Below, piece by piece: positions 1 to 6,413 of a stretch of DNA of 12,818 nucleotides. The translations under genes and the position numbers were made by a program. The stretch comes from SKVJ01 sp964578745. Its GTDB lineage: Bacteria > Chloroflexota > Dehalococcoidia > GIF9 > AB-539-J10. Where the stretch lies: contig CAZODZ010000047.1 of assembly GCA_964578745.1 (NCBI GenBank), forward strand, positions 1-12,818, read 5' to 3'. The first letter of the stretch is position 1. The number at the start of each line of letters is the position of its first letter. Under the pieces are notes generated by a model. It was given only the letters and a program-made list of their open reading frames with translations, did no database searches and was not told the origin of the DNA.

Positions 1-1132
1 CCCCCTCGAATCTGGTATACCGCTGCACCGGCCCCATTCTGCCATCGTAAGTGGCAAGCACGGGTCCTCGACGGTCTCCATAGAGGATAGTATTCACCTG
101 GTCCTCGGACAGCTCACGCACAGGAGTTGTAAGGGAGAACCCGTCACGGCGGGCTATGGATTCCAGCATGCTCCTGTACCACAGGGACATCGTGCCATTC
201 TTTGCCCACGGGAACACAGCACCTTCCGCTATGCTCAGGTCAGGTGCAGGAATGACCAGGCTCGGATCTATCTCCCACTTTACTCCAAGCCCACCACACA
301 CTGGACAGGCCCCGTGGGGACTGTTGAAGCTGAAGGTCCTTGGTTCTATCTCTCCCAGACTGATACCACAATACACACACGCTGAGTGTTCCGAGAACAG
401 CAGTTCTTCACCATCAACAACCTTCACAAGGACAACTCCCGCGCCCCGTTTGAGGGCCACCTCAACCGACTCCGCGATCCGGGAGACGTCCTCGCCGGGC
501 CTTACGACCAATCGATCTACCACAGCCTCAATCGTGTGTTTCCGGTTCTTGTCAAGACTGATGTCGTCAGAGAGGTCCCGCACTTCGCCATCTACACGTA
601 CACGGACAAAGCCAGACTTGCGCAGGTCCTGCAACACCTGTTGGTGCTCACCTTTCCTGTCTCGTACCAGCGGCGCAAGCACCATTATCCGCGTCCCCAC
701 AGGCAATGCGAGTACAGCGTCGACTATCTGCTGGACTGTCTGTTGCTGGATCTCACGCCCGCACTCAGGGCAGTGCGGATGGCCTATGCGCGCGAAAAGC
801 AGGCGGAGGTAGTCGTAGATCTCTGTTACTGTCCCGACGGTCGATCGAGGGTTGTGACTCGGCCCCTTCTGATCAATTGAGATAGCAGGACTCAGGCCCT
901 CGATGTAGTCTACGTCCGGCTTCTGCATCTGCCCCAGGAACTGGCGCGCATACGCCGAGAGTGACTCGACATAACGTCGCTGCCCCTCGGCGTATATCGT
1001 GTCAAAGGCCAGTGAACTCTTGCCGGAGCCGGATACACCGGTGATGACGACGAGCTTTCCTCTCGGAATGACAACGTCTATGTTCTTGAGGTTGTGCTCG
1101 CGCGCACCCCTCACGACGATTGCATCGGCCAT
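1..1132 (-). CDS. uvrA: UvrABC excinuclease subunit A, N-terminal part (cut by window edge)
   Basis: This is the DNA-damage recognition ATPase of nucleotide excision repair. It forms a dimer that loads UvrB onto distorted DNA. About 377 N-terminal residues are present; the rest (the family is about 940 residues) lies left of position 1. I see the UvrA opening, with Walker A GVSGSGKS at residues 32-39, then YVESLSAYARQFL, the signature-rich segment around SHNPRSTVGTVTEI, a CPEC pair, and a later CVYC...CPVC four-cysteine zinc module preceding GGLGV. The ATG at 1132-1130 gives the usual MADAIVVRGAREHNL start. Only a weak GGGG lies upstream, and a -10-like TACAAT sits close to the start, so the leader may be very short. 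It follows hppA on the same strand but is separated from it by a strong hairpin, so it is probably its own transcription unit. Identification is certain from sequence; regulation is inferred. Confidence 0.97.
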   Translation of the reverse strand, partial: MADAIVVRGAREHNLKNIDVVIPRGKLVVITGVSGSGKSSLAFDTIYAEGQRRYVESLSAYARQFLGQMQKPDVDYIEGLSPAISIDQKGPSHNPRSTVGTVTEIYDYLRLLFARIGHPHCPECGREIQQQTVQQIVDAVLALPVGTRIMVLAPLVRDRKGEHQQVLQDLRKSGFVRVRVDGEVRDLSDDISLDKNRKHTIEAVVDRLVVRPGEDVSRIAESVEVALKRGAGVVLVKVVDGEELLFSEHSACVYCGISLGEIEPRTFSFNSPHGACPVCGGLGVKWEIDPSLVIPAPDLSIAEGAVFPWAKNGTMSLWYRSMLESIARRDGFSLTTPVRELSEDQVNTILYGDRRGPVLATYDGRMGPVQRYTRFEG

Positions 1133-1145
1133 TGCTACCCCGATG

Positions 1146-1174
1146 ATTGTAGCATCGCCCGTATGAGTGCCCAA
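1146..1174 (-). promoter_or_regulatory. Possible uvrA promoter
   Basis: On the minus strand a TACAAT -10 element (1146-1151) lies 17 bases after TTGGGC (1169-1174), a weak -35 that matches only TTG of the consensus. A start about seven bases past the -10 would leave a leader of roughly 7 bases before the uvrA ATG at 1132. No LexA-type operator was recognised. Confidence 0.35.
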
Positions 1175-1200
1175 AAGGAAGCAACAGCTGCGAATCACAA

Positions 1201-1242
1201 CACGCCAGCGGCGGCATCGCGGAGTGTGCCGCCGCTGGCGTG
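1201..1242 (-). terminator. Perfect 16-bp hairpin between hppA and uvrA, probable hppA terminator
   Basis: The arms CACGCCAGCGGCGGCA (1201-1216) and TGCCGCCGCTGGCGTG (1227-1242) pair perfectly around a 10-base loop. On the minus strand the stem begins 21 bases after the hppA stop codon and is followed by TTGTGATT, a poor T tract. It most likely ends hppA transcription and protects the 3' end of its mRNA. The weak T run means it could be partial, or could need a factor. Confidence 0.7.
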
Positions 1243-1262
1243 CATAATTACAGGAACATCGA

Positions 1263-3323
1263 CTAGAACAGGCCAGTGAAACCAGCGAGTACCGGGGCAA
1301 GCATAAGAGAGATGACCGACATCAGCTTCAGCATTATGTTTAGTGAAGGCCCCGCTGTGTCTTTCATCGGGTCTCCGGCTGTGTCACCGACCACCGCAGC
1401 CTTGTGAGCATCGGAGCCTTTACCGCCGAATTTGCCAGCCTCAATCCACTTCTTTGCGTTGTCCCAGGCGCCTCCAGCGTTGTTCAGGATAATGGCAAGT
1501 ATGAATCCCATCGCCACCGCGCCGACCAAGAACCCTGCAAGAGCGTACTTGCCAAGCACAACACCAACAACAACGGGGGCAAGAATGGCCATGATTGACG
1601 GAACGAGCATCTCCCTCAGAGCCTTCTTAGTGCAGATGTCGACCGCCTGAGCGTAGTCCGGCTTCTCCGTGCCGCTCATGATGCCGGGCTTCTCCCGCCA
1701 CTGTCTTCGCACCTCGGTGATGATAGCCTCGGTGGTGATTCCAACCGACTTCATCGTCATGGCACAGAAGACAGGAGGTAACAACGCGCCCAGCAACACA
1801 CCTATGAGTACAGGAGCACTGAGCAGGCTCAATGCACCAGTGTCGCTGGTGACAATCTGGCCGCCCTGGAGCGTCACAATCCGCGTCGCGATGGCGAACG
1901 AGAGAATGAGGCCAAGGGAGTTCAGTGTAGCCGCACCGATGGCAAAGCCTTTGCCCGTCGCTGCCGTGGTATTTCCAAGGGAGTCGAGCGCATCGGTGCG
2001 CTCACGCACATCAGGGGGAAGGCCGACCATCGTGGTGATACCACCGGCGTTGTCGGCCACAGGGCCATACGCATCAGTCGCCAGCGTGACACCGAGAGTA
2101 GACAGCATGCCCGCCGCAGCAAGCGCGACCCCGTAGAAGCTGCCAAAGTAAAATGCCGCAAGGATGGCACCTGCCACCAGCAGCACCGCAGGCCACGTGC
2201 TCAACATGCCTACGGCGAAACCCTGGATAATCGTGGCTCCCGCACCGGACTCGGAAGCCTGAGAGATCCCCTGCGTAGGCTTGAACTCATAGGATGTGAA
2301 GTAGCTGGTGCTCTCGCCGAGAATGACGCCTGCAACGAGGCCTGCGAGCATGGCCCAGAACAGGCTGATGCTTGCATCGAGCATGTAGATGATCAGGAAG
2401 GCAAACACGGCAGTGAGGATGGAGGCAGTCAATGTTCCCCTTCTCAAGGCACCAAGAAGTTCACCCATGTCAACCGTCTCGCCGACCCTCACTACGAAGC
2501 AACCGATGATGGAGGCCACCAAGCCACCCGCGGCGATGAGCATGGGCAGAAGCCATGCGGTCTCGTCGTCTGCGATGATGCCGGTAGAGACCACGACAAC
2601 AGAAAGTGTCATCGTCGCGATAATCGATTCAACATATGACTCGAAGAGATCCGCGCCCATGCCTGCAACGTCACCAACGTTGTCGCCAACGTTGTCGGCA
2701 ACGACAGCGGCGTTCCGCGGATCGTCTTCAGGAATCCCGGCCTCAACCTTGCCGACGAGGTCGGAGCCCGCATCTGCACCCTTCGTGAAGATACCACCAC
2801 CAACCCTCGCGAACAGGGCCACCAGCGAAGCGCCGGTACCATAGGCAGGAATGACTGCGAGGAAAAACGGCTGCGTGTGCCACAGGAAGTACAGCAGGGC
2901 AATGCCAAGAATACCGATGCTGACAACCGTCAAGCCCATCACCGCACCGGCACGAAACGCGACCCTCAAGCCGCTGTTCAGGCCTTTCTGCGCAGCAGCG
3001 CACGTGCGCCCATTGGCACGAATAGCCATGTTCATCCCCGCATAACCAGCGGCCATCGAAGACACCGCGCCGAACACGAACGCTGCAGCGACCCTCCATC
3101 CCAGACTGGGCACTATCGCGAGGATAATTGCGACAATCACCACCACTATCGCGAGTGTCCGGTATTCGCGGTTCAGGAAAGCCTGAGCGCCTTCGCGAAT
3201 CGCAGCGGACGTCTCGCGCACTGCCTGCGAACCCTCATCCTGGGACAGGACAAAGCGGGAGAAGTACGCGACGACAACGACGCCGATGGCGCCGACAATC
3301 ACGCTAATCCACATCAGGTTCAT
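1263..3323 (-). CDS. hppA: K+-dependent ion-translocating membrane pyrophosphatase
   Basis: This integral-membrane enzyme hydrolyses pyrophosphate and pumps H+ and/or Na+ out of the cytoplasm. At 686 residues, with about 16 hydrophobic segments, it is full length. Catalytic motifs are present: GGGIFTKGADAGSDLVGKVE (residues 175-194, Asp184 and Asp188), DNVGDNVGD (210-218), DAYGPVADNAGG (417-428), and GDTAGDPMKDTAGPS (646-660). The stretch GNTTAATGKG (450-459) has Ala454 and Gly457 where K+-independent enzymes carry Lys and Thr, so by family rules this is the K+-dependent type. In the gate helix, DLFESYVES has Glu228 (position of the Na+-pump glutamate) and also Glu232 (position of the plant H+-pump glutamate), so the ion cannot be read off with certainty. 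The ATG at 3323 has AGGAGG at 3333-3338, nine bases away. It is downstream of the translin gene, with its own likely promoter at 3415-3443, and is followed by a hairpin. Confidence 0.97.
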   Translation of the reverse strand: MNLMWISVIVGAIGVVVVAYFSRFVLSQDEGSQAVRETSAAIREGAQAFLNREYRTLAIVVVIVAIILAIVPSLGWRVAAAFVFGAVSSMAAGYAGMNMAIRANGRTCAAAQKGLNSGLRVAFRAGAVMGLTVVSIGILGIALLYFLWHTQPFFLAVIPAYGTGASLVALFARVGGGIFTKGADAGSDLVGKVEAGIPEDDPRNAAVVADNVGDNVGDVAGMGADLFESYVESIIATMTLSVVVVSTGIIADDETAWLLPMLIAAGGLVASIIGCFVVRVGETVDMGELLGALRRGTLTASILTAVFAFLIIYMLDASISLFWAMLAGLVAGVILGESTSYFTSYEFKPTQGISQASESGAGATIIQGFAVGMLSTWPAVLLVAGAILAAFYFGSFYGVALAAAGMLSTLGVTLATDAYGPVADNAGGITTMVGLPPDVRERTDALDSLGNTTAATGKGFAIGAATLNSLGLILSFAIATRIVTLQGGQIVTSDTGALSLLSAPVLIGVLLGALLPPVFCAMTMKSVGITTEAIITEVRRQWREKPGIMSGTEKPDYAQAVDICTKKALREMLVPSIMAILAPVVVGVVLGKYALAGFLVGAVAMGFILAIILNNAGGAWDNAKKWIEAGKFGGKGSDAHKAAVVGDTAGDPMKDTAGPSLNIMLKLMSVISLMLAPVLAGFTGLF

Positions 3324-3347
3324 AGCGACAAACCTCCTTCTGACATG

Positions 3348-3376
3348 AAAAAAGGCGACTCATCGACCTGAGCGCC
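3348..3376 (-). terminator. Intrinsic terminator or attenuator in the hppA leader
   Basis: On the minus strand GGCG-CTC (3376-3370) pairs with GAG-(T)-CGCC (3361-3354) around an 8-base loop, a 7-bp stem with one bulged base. It is followed at once by six T residues (3353-3348). It lies after the translin stop and about 10 bases before the hppA Shine-Dalgarno sequence. It may simply end the upstream operon, but because the best hppA promoter is upstream of it, it may instead act as a leader attenuator. Confidence 0.6.
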
Positions 3377-3414
3377 CTGTTGCGGCTACTGGAATTGGAC
3401 CATTACGTTCGTAC

Positions 3415-3443
3415 ACTTTAGGGACAGCAATTCTCTTTGTCAA
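3415..3443 (-). promoter_or_regulatory. Probable hppA promoter
   Basis: A perfect -35 TTGACA (minus strand, 3438-3443) is separated by exactly 17 bases from TAAAGT (3415-3420), a 4/6 match to the -10. The -35 overlaps the translin stop codon. Transcription would start near 3408 and give a leader of about 85 bases that contains the terminator-like hairpin at 3348-3376. Confidence 0.55.
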
Positions 3444-4075
3444 CCAAGTCGCCCTTCAAATTCCAAGAGCCTCGCCTCGAGTGCTTCCTGCCTCAGAGCG
3501 TTCGTCAGGTCTCCTCTCGTCCTCTCAATGAGTCCTCGCGCAGCATCAGAATTTCGTCTCAAACCGTGAGTGACGACATCGGGATAGTCCATTCCCATGA
3601 GGACCCCGTAGATTCCGTCCATGGTATCCAGCAGCGCCTCACACCGCGACGTATCGCCGCGTCTAAGGCTGTCCAGCATGAACCGCCTCAGCTCACCTAC
3701 CACTTCGCCAAGACCGTTCAAATAGGCGGGGACAGCGACGTGCAATTCATCTGGTCCGGGAACATGTTCCTGCTGTATGAATGCAACCGTGAGACACGCC
3801 TCGGCATACTCTTTCTGTGCATCATGAACAAACCCTGCATGGCGTATCTCTTCGCTGTCTCTGACCACATTCAACAGCTCCTCGTTCAGCGCCGCGTTGG
3901 CCCGCAGGAACTGCGCAGCTTCCTCCGGCTGGCGACGGTGGATCGATCGGATGGCCTTACTACTATTCTGTACCATCTGTCGGCAGAGTGGCAAAGCCGA
4001 CTCCCGTGCTCTATTCTGAATCGTGAAATACTCGTGCGCCCTGCCTGCAATAAGTTCAAGCACCTCTTCACTCAT
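3440..4075 (-). CDS. Translin-family (translin/TRAX-like) nucleic-acid-binding protein
   Basis: This all-helical protein of 211 residues resembles the translin/TRAX family. In eukaryotes that family forms the C3PO nuclease, and archaeal relatives are RNases. Recognisable family blocks are SSKAIRSIHR (residues 38-47), KEYAEACLTVAFI (88-100), YLNGLGEVVGELRRFMLDSLRRGD (118-141), DTMDGIYGVL and LRRNSDAARGLIERTRGDLT (172-191). The acidic pair in EYAE (Glu89, Glu92) and Glu124/Glu128 in GEVVGEL fall where TRAX carries its metal-binding acids, so nuclease activity is plausible but unproven. The start is taken as ATG at 4075, because GGAG at 4084-4087 sits 8 bases away. A GTG at 4081 would be only 2 bases from that site. 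The gene starts 16 bases after the thiE stop, so the two are probably co-transcribed. Bacterial members are sometimes misnamed haloacid dehalogenase. The family call is firm; the function is unknown. Confidence 0.85.
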   Translation of the reverse strand: MSEEVLELIAGRAHEYFTIQNRARESALPLCRQMVQNSSKAIRSIHRRQPEEAAQFLRANAALNEELLNVVRDSEEIRHAGFVHDAQKEYAEACLTVAFIQQEHVPGPDELHVAVPAYLNGLGEVVGELRRFMLDSLRRGDTSRCEALLDTMDGIYGVLMGMDYPDVVTHGLRRNSDAARGLIERTRGDLTNALRQEALEARLLEFEGRLG

Positions 4076-4091
4076 GCCCACAACTCCATTT

Positions 4092-5144
4092 TCAATCCTG
4101 CATGCACATTGCGGCGCACATCTCTCGCGCCGCAGCGTTCACATCTTCCCGCATCACAACGGCGCTGATCACCGCAACGGCATCGGCTCCAGCTTCGATA
4201 ACCGCGGCGACATTCGTCCGGTCAATGCCTCCTATGGCAACAAGCGGCTTCTGGCCCACGCGTTCCTTTGCCATGCGGACAAGCTTGAGCCCAACGACTG
4301 TCGCCCCGTCCTTCCGAGCCGTCGGGAATACGGCGCCAACCGCGATGTAATCCGCACCATCGCCGACCGCGCGCTCGACTTCATCCAGCGTGTGACAAGA
4401 AACACCCACTATTGTGGTTGCCGGGACGACTCTGCGCGCGACTGCGACCGGCAGGTCGTCCTGCCCCACATGCACTGCCGGAGCCTTGACGGCGGCTGCA
4501 ACGTCAACATGGTCGTTCACTACAAACAACACGCCGTTCTCCTCGCAAAGCGTGCTCAGCTCAGCAGCATCGCGATACACACAGTCTCGGGGGCTTAACT
4601 TGTCGCGAAGCTGAATGACCGATGACCCTCCCGCAATCGCATCACGCGCGACTTCCACCGGGGCTCTCTCCCCGATCGCCTGTCTGTCAACAATCACGTA
4701 GAGGCCGCGGACGCAACGCGCCGCATCGCGACGCAACAGCCCGGTTGCAATCCCTTTCTCGAGTTCATACACAGAGTATCGTATACGTTCAATCTCGATT
4801 GCATTGATGCCGATGCTCTCTGCTCCACGTGACAACTCTTCAAGCACCCGGAGGGACTCCTCGACCCTCTTGGCGTTGGCACGCACGACCGAGAGGAGGT
4901 CACGTGGCTTCCCGCCTGAGGCGGCTGGTGCTTCACGACCAACGTCCCGGGTCGAATCGCGCCCAGCCAGCAGCATGGCATCGTGGGGCATCGCCAGTCT
5001 GGCAAGCTCATGGCGCGCCCGTTTGCAGCCCCGGCTGTACGTTTCATTGTCGAGAATGAAGCGGGAGATATCCTCCAGAACCCTCAGCCCTTCAGAGGCG
5101 CGGTTAAGATTGGCATCGAGGAGACGAAACACGAGGGGCGACAT
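4092..5144 (-). CDS. thiE: ThiD2-ThiE fusion: HMP-phosphate kinase / thiamine-phosphate synthase
   Basis: This 350-residue fusion has two parts. Residues 1-135 match the ThiD2 domain (RLLDANLNRASEGLRVLEDISRF near the start, AGRDSTRDVG at 60-69, ANAKRVEESLRVLEE at 89-103), which in studied relatives is an HMP-phosphate kinase unrelated to ThiD. Residues ~147-350 are a ThiE TIM barrel joining HMP-PP to thiazole phosphate to make thiamine phosphate. They show QLRDK (178-182), ND (210-211), HVGQDD (225-230), GADYIAVGAVFPT (263-275) and AIGGI (303-307). The start ATG at 5144 follows GAGG by four bases and lies 16 bases after the upstream stop, so the gene is inside an operon, with no room for a TPP riboswitch directly ahead. 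No other thiamine genes are in the window. Domain assignment is firm; kinase activity comes from family knowledge. Confidence 0.95.
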   Translation of the reverse strand: MSPLVFRLLDANLNRASEGLRVLEDISRFILDNETYSRGCKRARHELARLAMPHDAMLLAGRDSTRDVGREAPAASGGKPRDLLSVVRANAKRVEESLRVLEELSRGAESIGINAIEIERIRYSVYELEKGIATGLLRRDAARCVRGLYVIVDRQAIGERAPVEVARDAIAGGSSVIQLRDKLSPRDCVYRDAAELSTLCEENGVLFVVNDHVDVAAAVKAPAVHVGQDDLPVAVARRVVPATTIVGVSCHTLDEVERAVGDGADYIAVGAVFPTARKDGATVVGLKLVRMAKERVGQKPLVAIGGIDRTNVAAVIEAGADAVAVISAVVMREDVNAAAREMCAAMCMQD

Positions 5145-5160
5145 TCGTCCTCACATTTTA

Positions 5161-6204
5161 TCACTCGCCCTTTGGGCGGTCACTTGCCTGCTGTGGCAGC
5201 GATCCGTGACTGTAGAGGCTGTCTATCTCGACACCAAGGCCTTTCTCTCGAGCCGACTCGTACACCCGCCACGCGCAGATGACATCCTGAACCGCAAGGC
5301 CCGTGGTATCAAAGACAGTGATCTCCTTGTCCGACGTACGTCCAGGCTTGAAGCCCGCCACTATCTCGCCAATTTCTGCAACAATGTCCGCCTTGCGAAC
5401 TATTCCCTTGGACACGGGAACATTTATCTCACCACTATGACTCGCCTGCTCCCAGTCATCAACTACTACCCGCGCTCGCCTGAGGATAGCGGCGTCAAGT
5501 TCCTGCTTGCCGGGAGCATCAGCGCCCACACAGTTGAAGTGCATACCGTCCGCGACCCATTCACTTTTGACAACAGGCCTCGTGCTTGGCGTCACTGTGA
5601 CAACAACATCGCTGCCCTGGACAGCCTCGCCGGGTGCTCCGCATACTCTCGCCTCGATACCAAGTCGGCTTGAGGCAAGGTGTGCCAGGTTGTCTGCCTT
5701 CTCACGGACCACATCGTAGATAGCCACCCTCTCCAGTGTCATCACCCTTGAGATGGCATCGATCTGGTACAACGACTGATATCCTGCACCGATAAGGCCT
5801 AGCATTCTGGAGTCCGGCCGCGCAAGATACCTGGTCGCTACCCCCGATGCTGCGGCGGTCCTCATGGCCGTGATGCTGGTCCCATCCATTATGCAGATAG
5901 GCTCTCCGCTCTCCGGACTGACAAGCACGATAGTAGCCATCACGGTAGGCAGGCCGTGCGTCGAAGGATTCCGGGGATGGACATTCACAAGCTTGACGCC
6001 CGCCTGACCCAGCGCCTCCAGGTAGGCTGGCATCACGCGGAAATCGCCGTCATGTTCCTTGAAGAAGAGATAGCTCTTCGGCGGCATCTGGACCCGTCCG
6101 TGACCACGCTCGTTGAAGGCCCGCTCCACGAGGGCGAGCACCTCACCCATGTCTATTGCGCGAGTGACATCACTGGCCCTCAGCAGCTTCAGCATTGCTC
6201 CCAT
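5161..6204 (-). CDS. Ornithine cyclodeaminase / alanine dehydrogenase (mu-crystallin) family enzyme
   Basis: This is an NAD(P)-dependent family that includes ornithine cyclodeaminase, archaeal alanine dehydrogenase and ketimine reductases. At 347 residues it has the usual length. Seen are VKLVNVHPRNP with Lys71, MDGTSITAMRTAAASGVATRYLA with Arg115, the Rossmann loop GLIGAGYQS (136-144), TPSTRPVV, and GADAPGKQELD with Asp229, matching the catalytic Asp of ornithine cyclodeaminase. The exact substrate cannot be told from these residues. I chose ATG 6204 because AGGAGG (6212-6217) stands 7 bases away. The frame stays open upstream to 6288, but that extension would encode the 28-base palindrome at 6232-6259 and is not family-like. 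It follows the NSS transporter genes and precedes thiE by 16 bases. A role in metabolising the imported amino acid, in either direction, is a reasonable inference. Confidence 0.88.
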   Translation of the reverse strand: MGAMLKLLRASDVTRAIDMGEVLALVERAFNERGHGRVQMPPKSYLFFKEHDGDFRVMPAYLEALGQAGVKLVNVHPRNPSTHGLPTVMATIVLVSPESGEPICIMDGTSITAMRTAAASGVATRYLARPDSRMLGLIGAGYQSLYQIDAISRVMTLERVAIYDVVREKADNLAHLASSRLGIEARVCGAPGEAVQGSDVVVTVTPSTRPVVKSEWVADGMHFNCVGADAPGKQELDAAILRRARVVVDDWEQASHSGEINVPVSKGIVRKADIVAEIGEIVAGFKPGRTSDKEITVFDTTGLAVQDVICAWRVYESAREKGLGVEIDSLYSHGSLPQQASDRPKGE

Positions 6205-6217
6205 GCCTGCACCTCCT
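6205..6217 (-). promoter_or_regulatory. Ribosome binding site that fixes the OCD-family start
   Basis: AGGAGG (6212-6217, minus strand) lies 7 bases before ATG 6204. The same spacing occurs at the small-subunit and NSS transporter genes, supporting 6204 over the in-frame ATG at 6288. Confidence 0.8.
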
Positions 6218-6231
6218 ACACCAGAACAACA

Positions 6232-6259
6232 GCGGCGGGCAGCCATGGCTGCCCGCCGC
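6232..6259 (-). terminator. Perfect 28-base palindrome, mid-operon hairpin
   Basis: The sequence is a self-complementary 28-mer centred on CCATGG, with arms GCGGCGGGCAGCCA and its complement. On the minus strand it lies between the small-subunit stop (6292) and the OCD-family start (6204) and is followed by TGTTGTTC, a weak T tract. There is no space for a new promoter between it and the next start, so it probably acts as a partial terminator or an mRNA-stabilising end for the transporter message. Because it is symmetric, a protein operator is also possible. Confidence 0.6.
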
Positions 6260-6291
6260 ACAAACGCCTTCACCGGCGTGCTGTCCATGCC

Positions 6292-6402
6292 CTATTCTTC
6301 CCAGCGTCCACCACCCCCCCGCCACTTGGCGAAACACCAGGACAAGCCGCCGATGAACACAGCCCACATGACTACCGCCGTCACCAGTGCTTCTGTTGAC
6401 AT
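6292..6402 (-). CDS. MetS-like small subunit of an NSS transporter
   Basis: This 36-residue protein begins MSTEALVTAVVMWAVFIGGL and ends with a tryptophan/glycine/arginine-rich tail closing in WEE. It has a single transmembrane segment (about residues 6-23) and a positively charged cytoplasmic-type tail. This matches the small hydrophobic partner (MetS / putative methionine-alanine importer small subunit) encoded directly after bacterial NSS transporters, where in Corynebacterium it is needed for transport. AGGAGG (6410-6415) lies 7 bases before the ATG. The TAG stop of the transporter gene (6414-6416) overlaps this Shine-Dalgarno, so the two are translationally linked. The tail contains a run of seven G (C7 at 6314-6320 on the plus strand). 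It is too short for routine ORF calling. Confidence 0.85.
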   Translation of the reverse strand: MSTEALVTAVVMWAVFIGGLSWCFAKWRGGGGRWEE

Positions 6403-6413
6403 GCGCTCACCTC

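Noticed and set aside
156..880. Two long overlapping plus-strand ORFs at 156-812 and 386-880
   Set aside because: They lie antisense to clear UvrA coding sequence, have low-complexity, Ser/Thr/Arg-rich translations with no family features, and lack ribosome sites.
3437..4168. Plus-strand ORF of 243 codons
   Set aside because: It is the mirror of the translin-family gene and the thiE end. The minus strand shows conserved family blocks and this one does not.
5145..5160. TPP riboswitch ahead of the thiamine gene
   Set aside because: Only 16 bases separate it from the upstream stop, and no CUGAGA-type THI motif is visible in the operon leader.
6205..6288. 28-residue N-terminal extension of the OCD-family enzyme
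   Set aside because: The extension encodes the 28-base palindrome and is not family-like. A perfect Shine-Dalgarno sits 7 bases before ATG 6204.
6314..6320. G homopolymers (also 11528-11534 and 12067-12074) as phase-variation switches
   Set aside because: The reading frames run through intact as glycine-coding stretches in housekeeping-type genes, and the tracts are only 7-8 bases.
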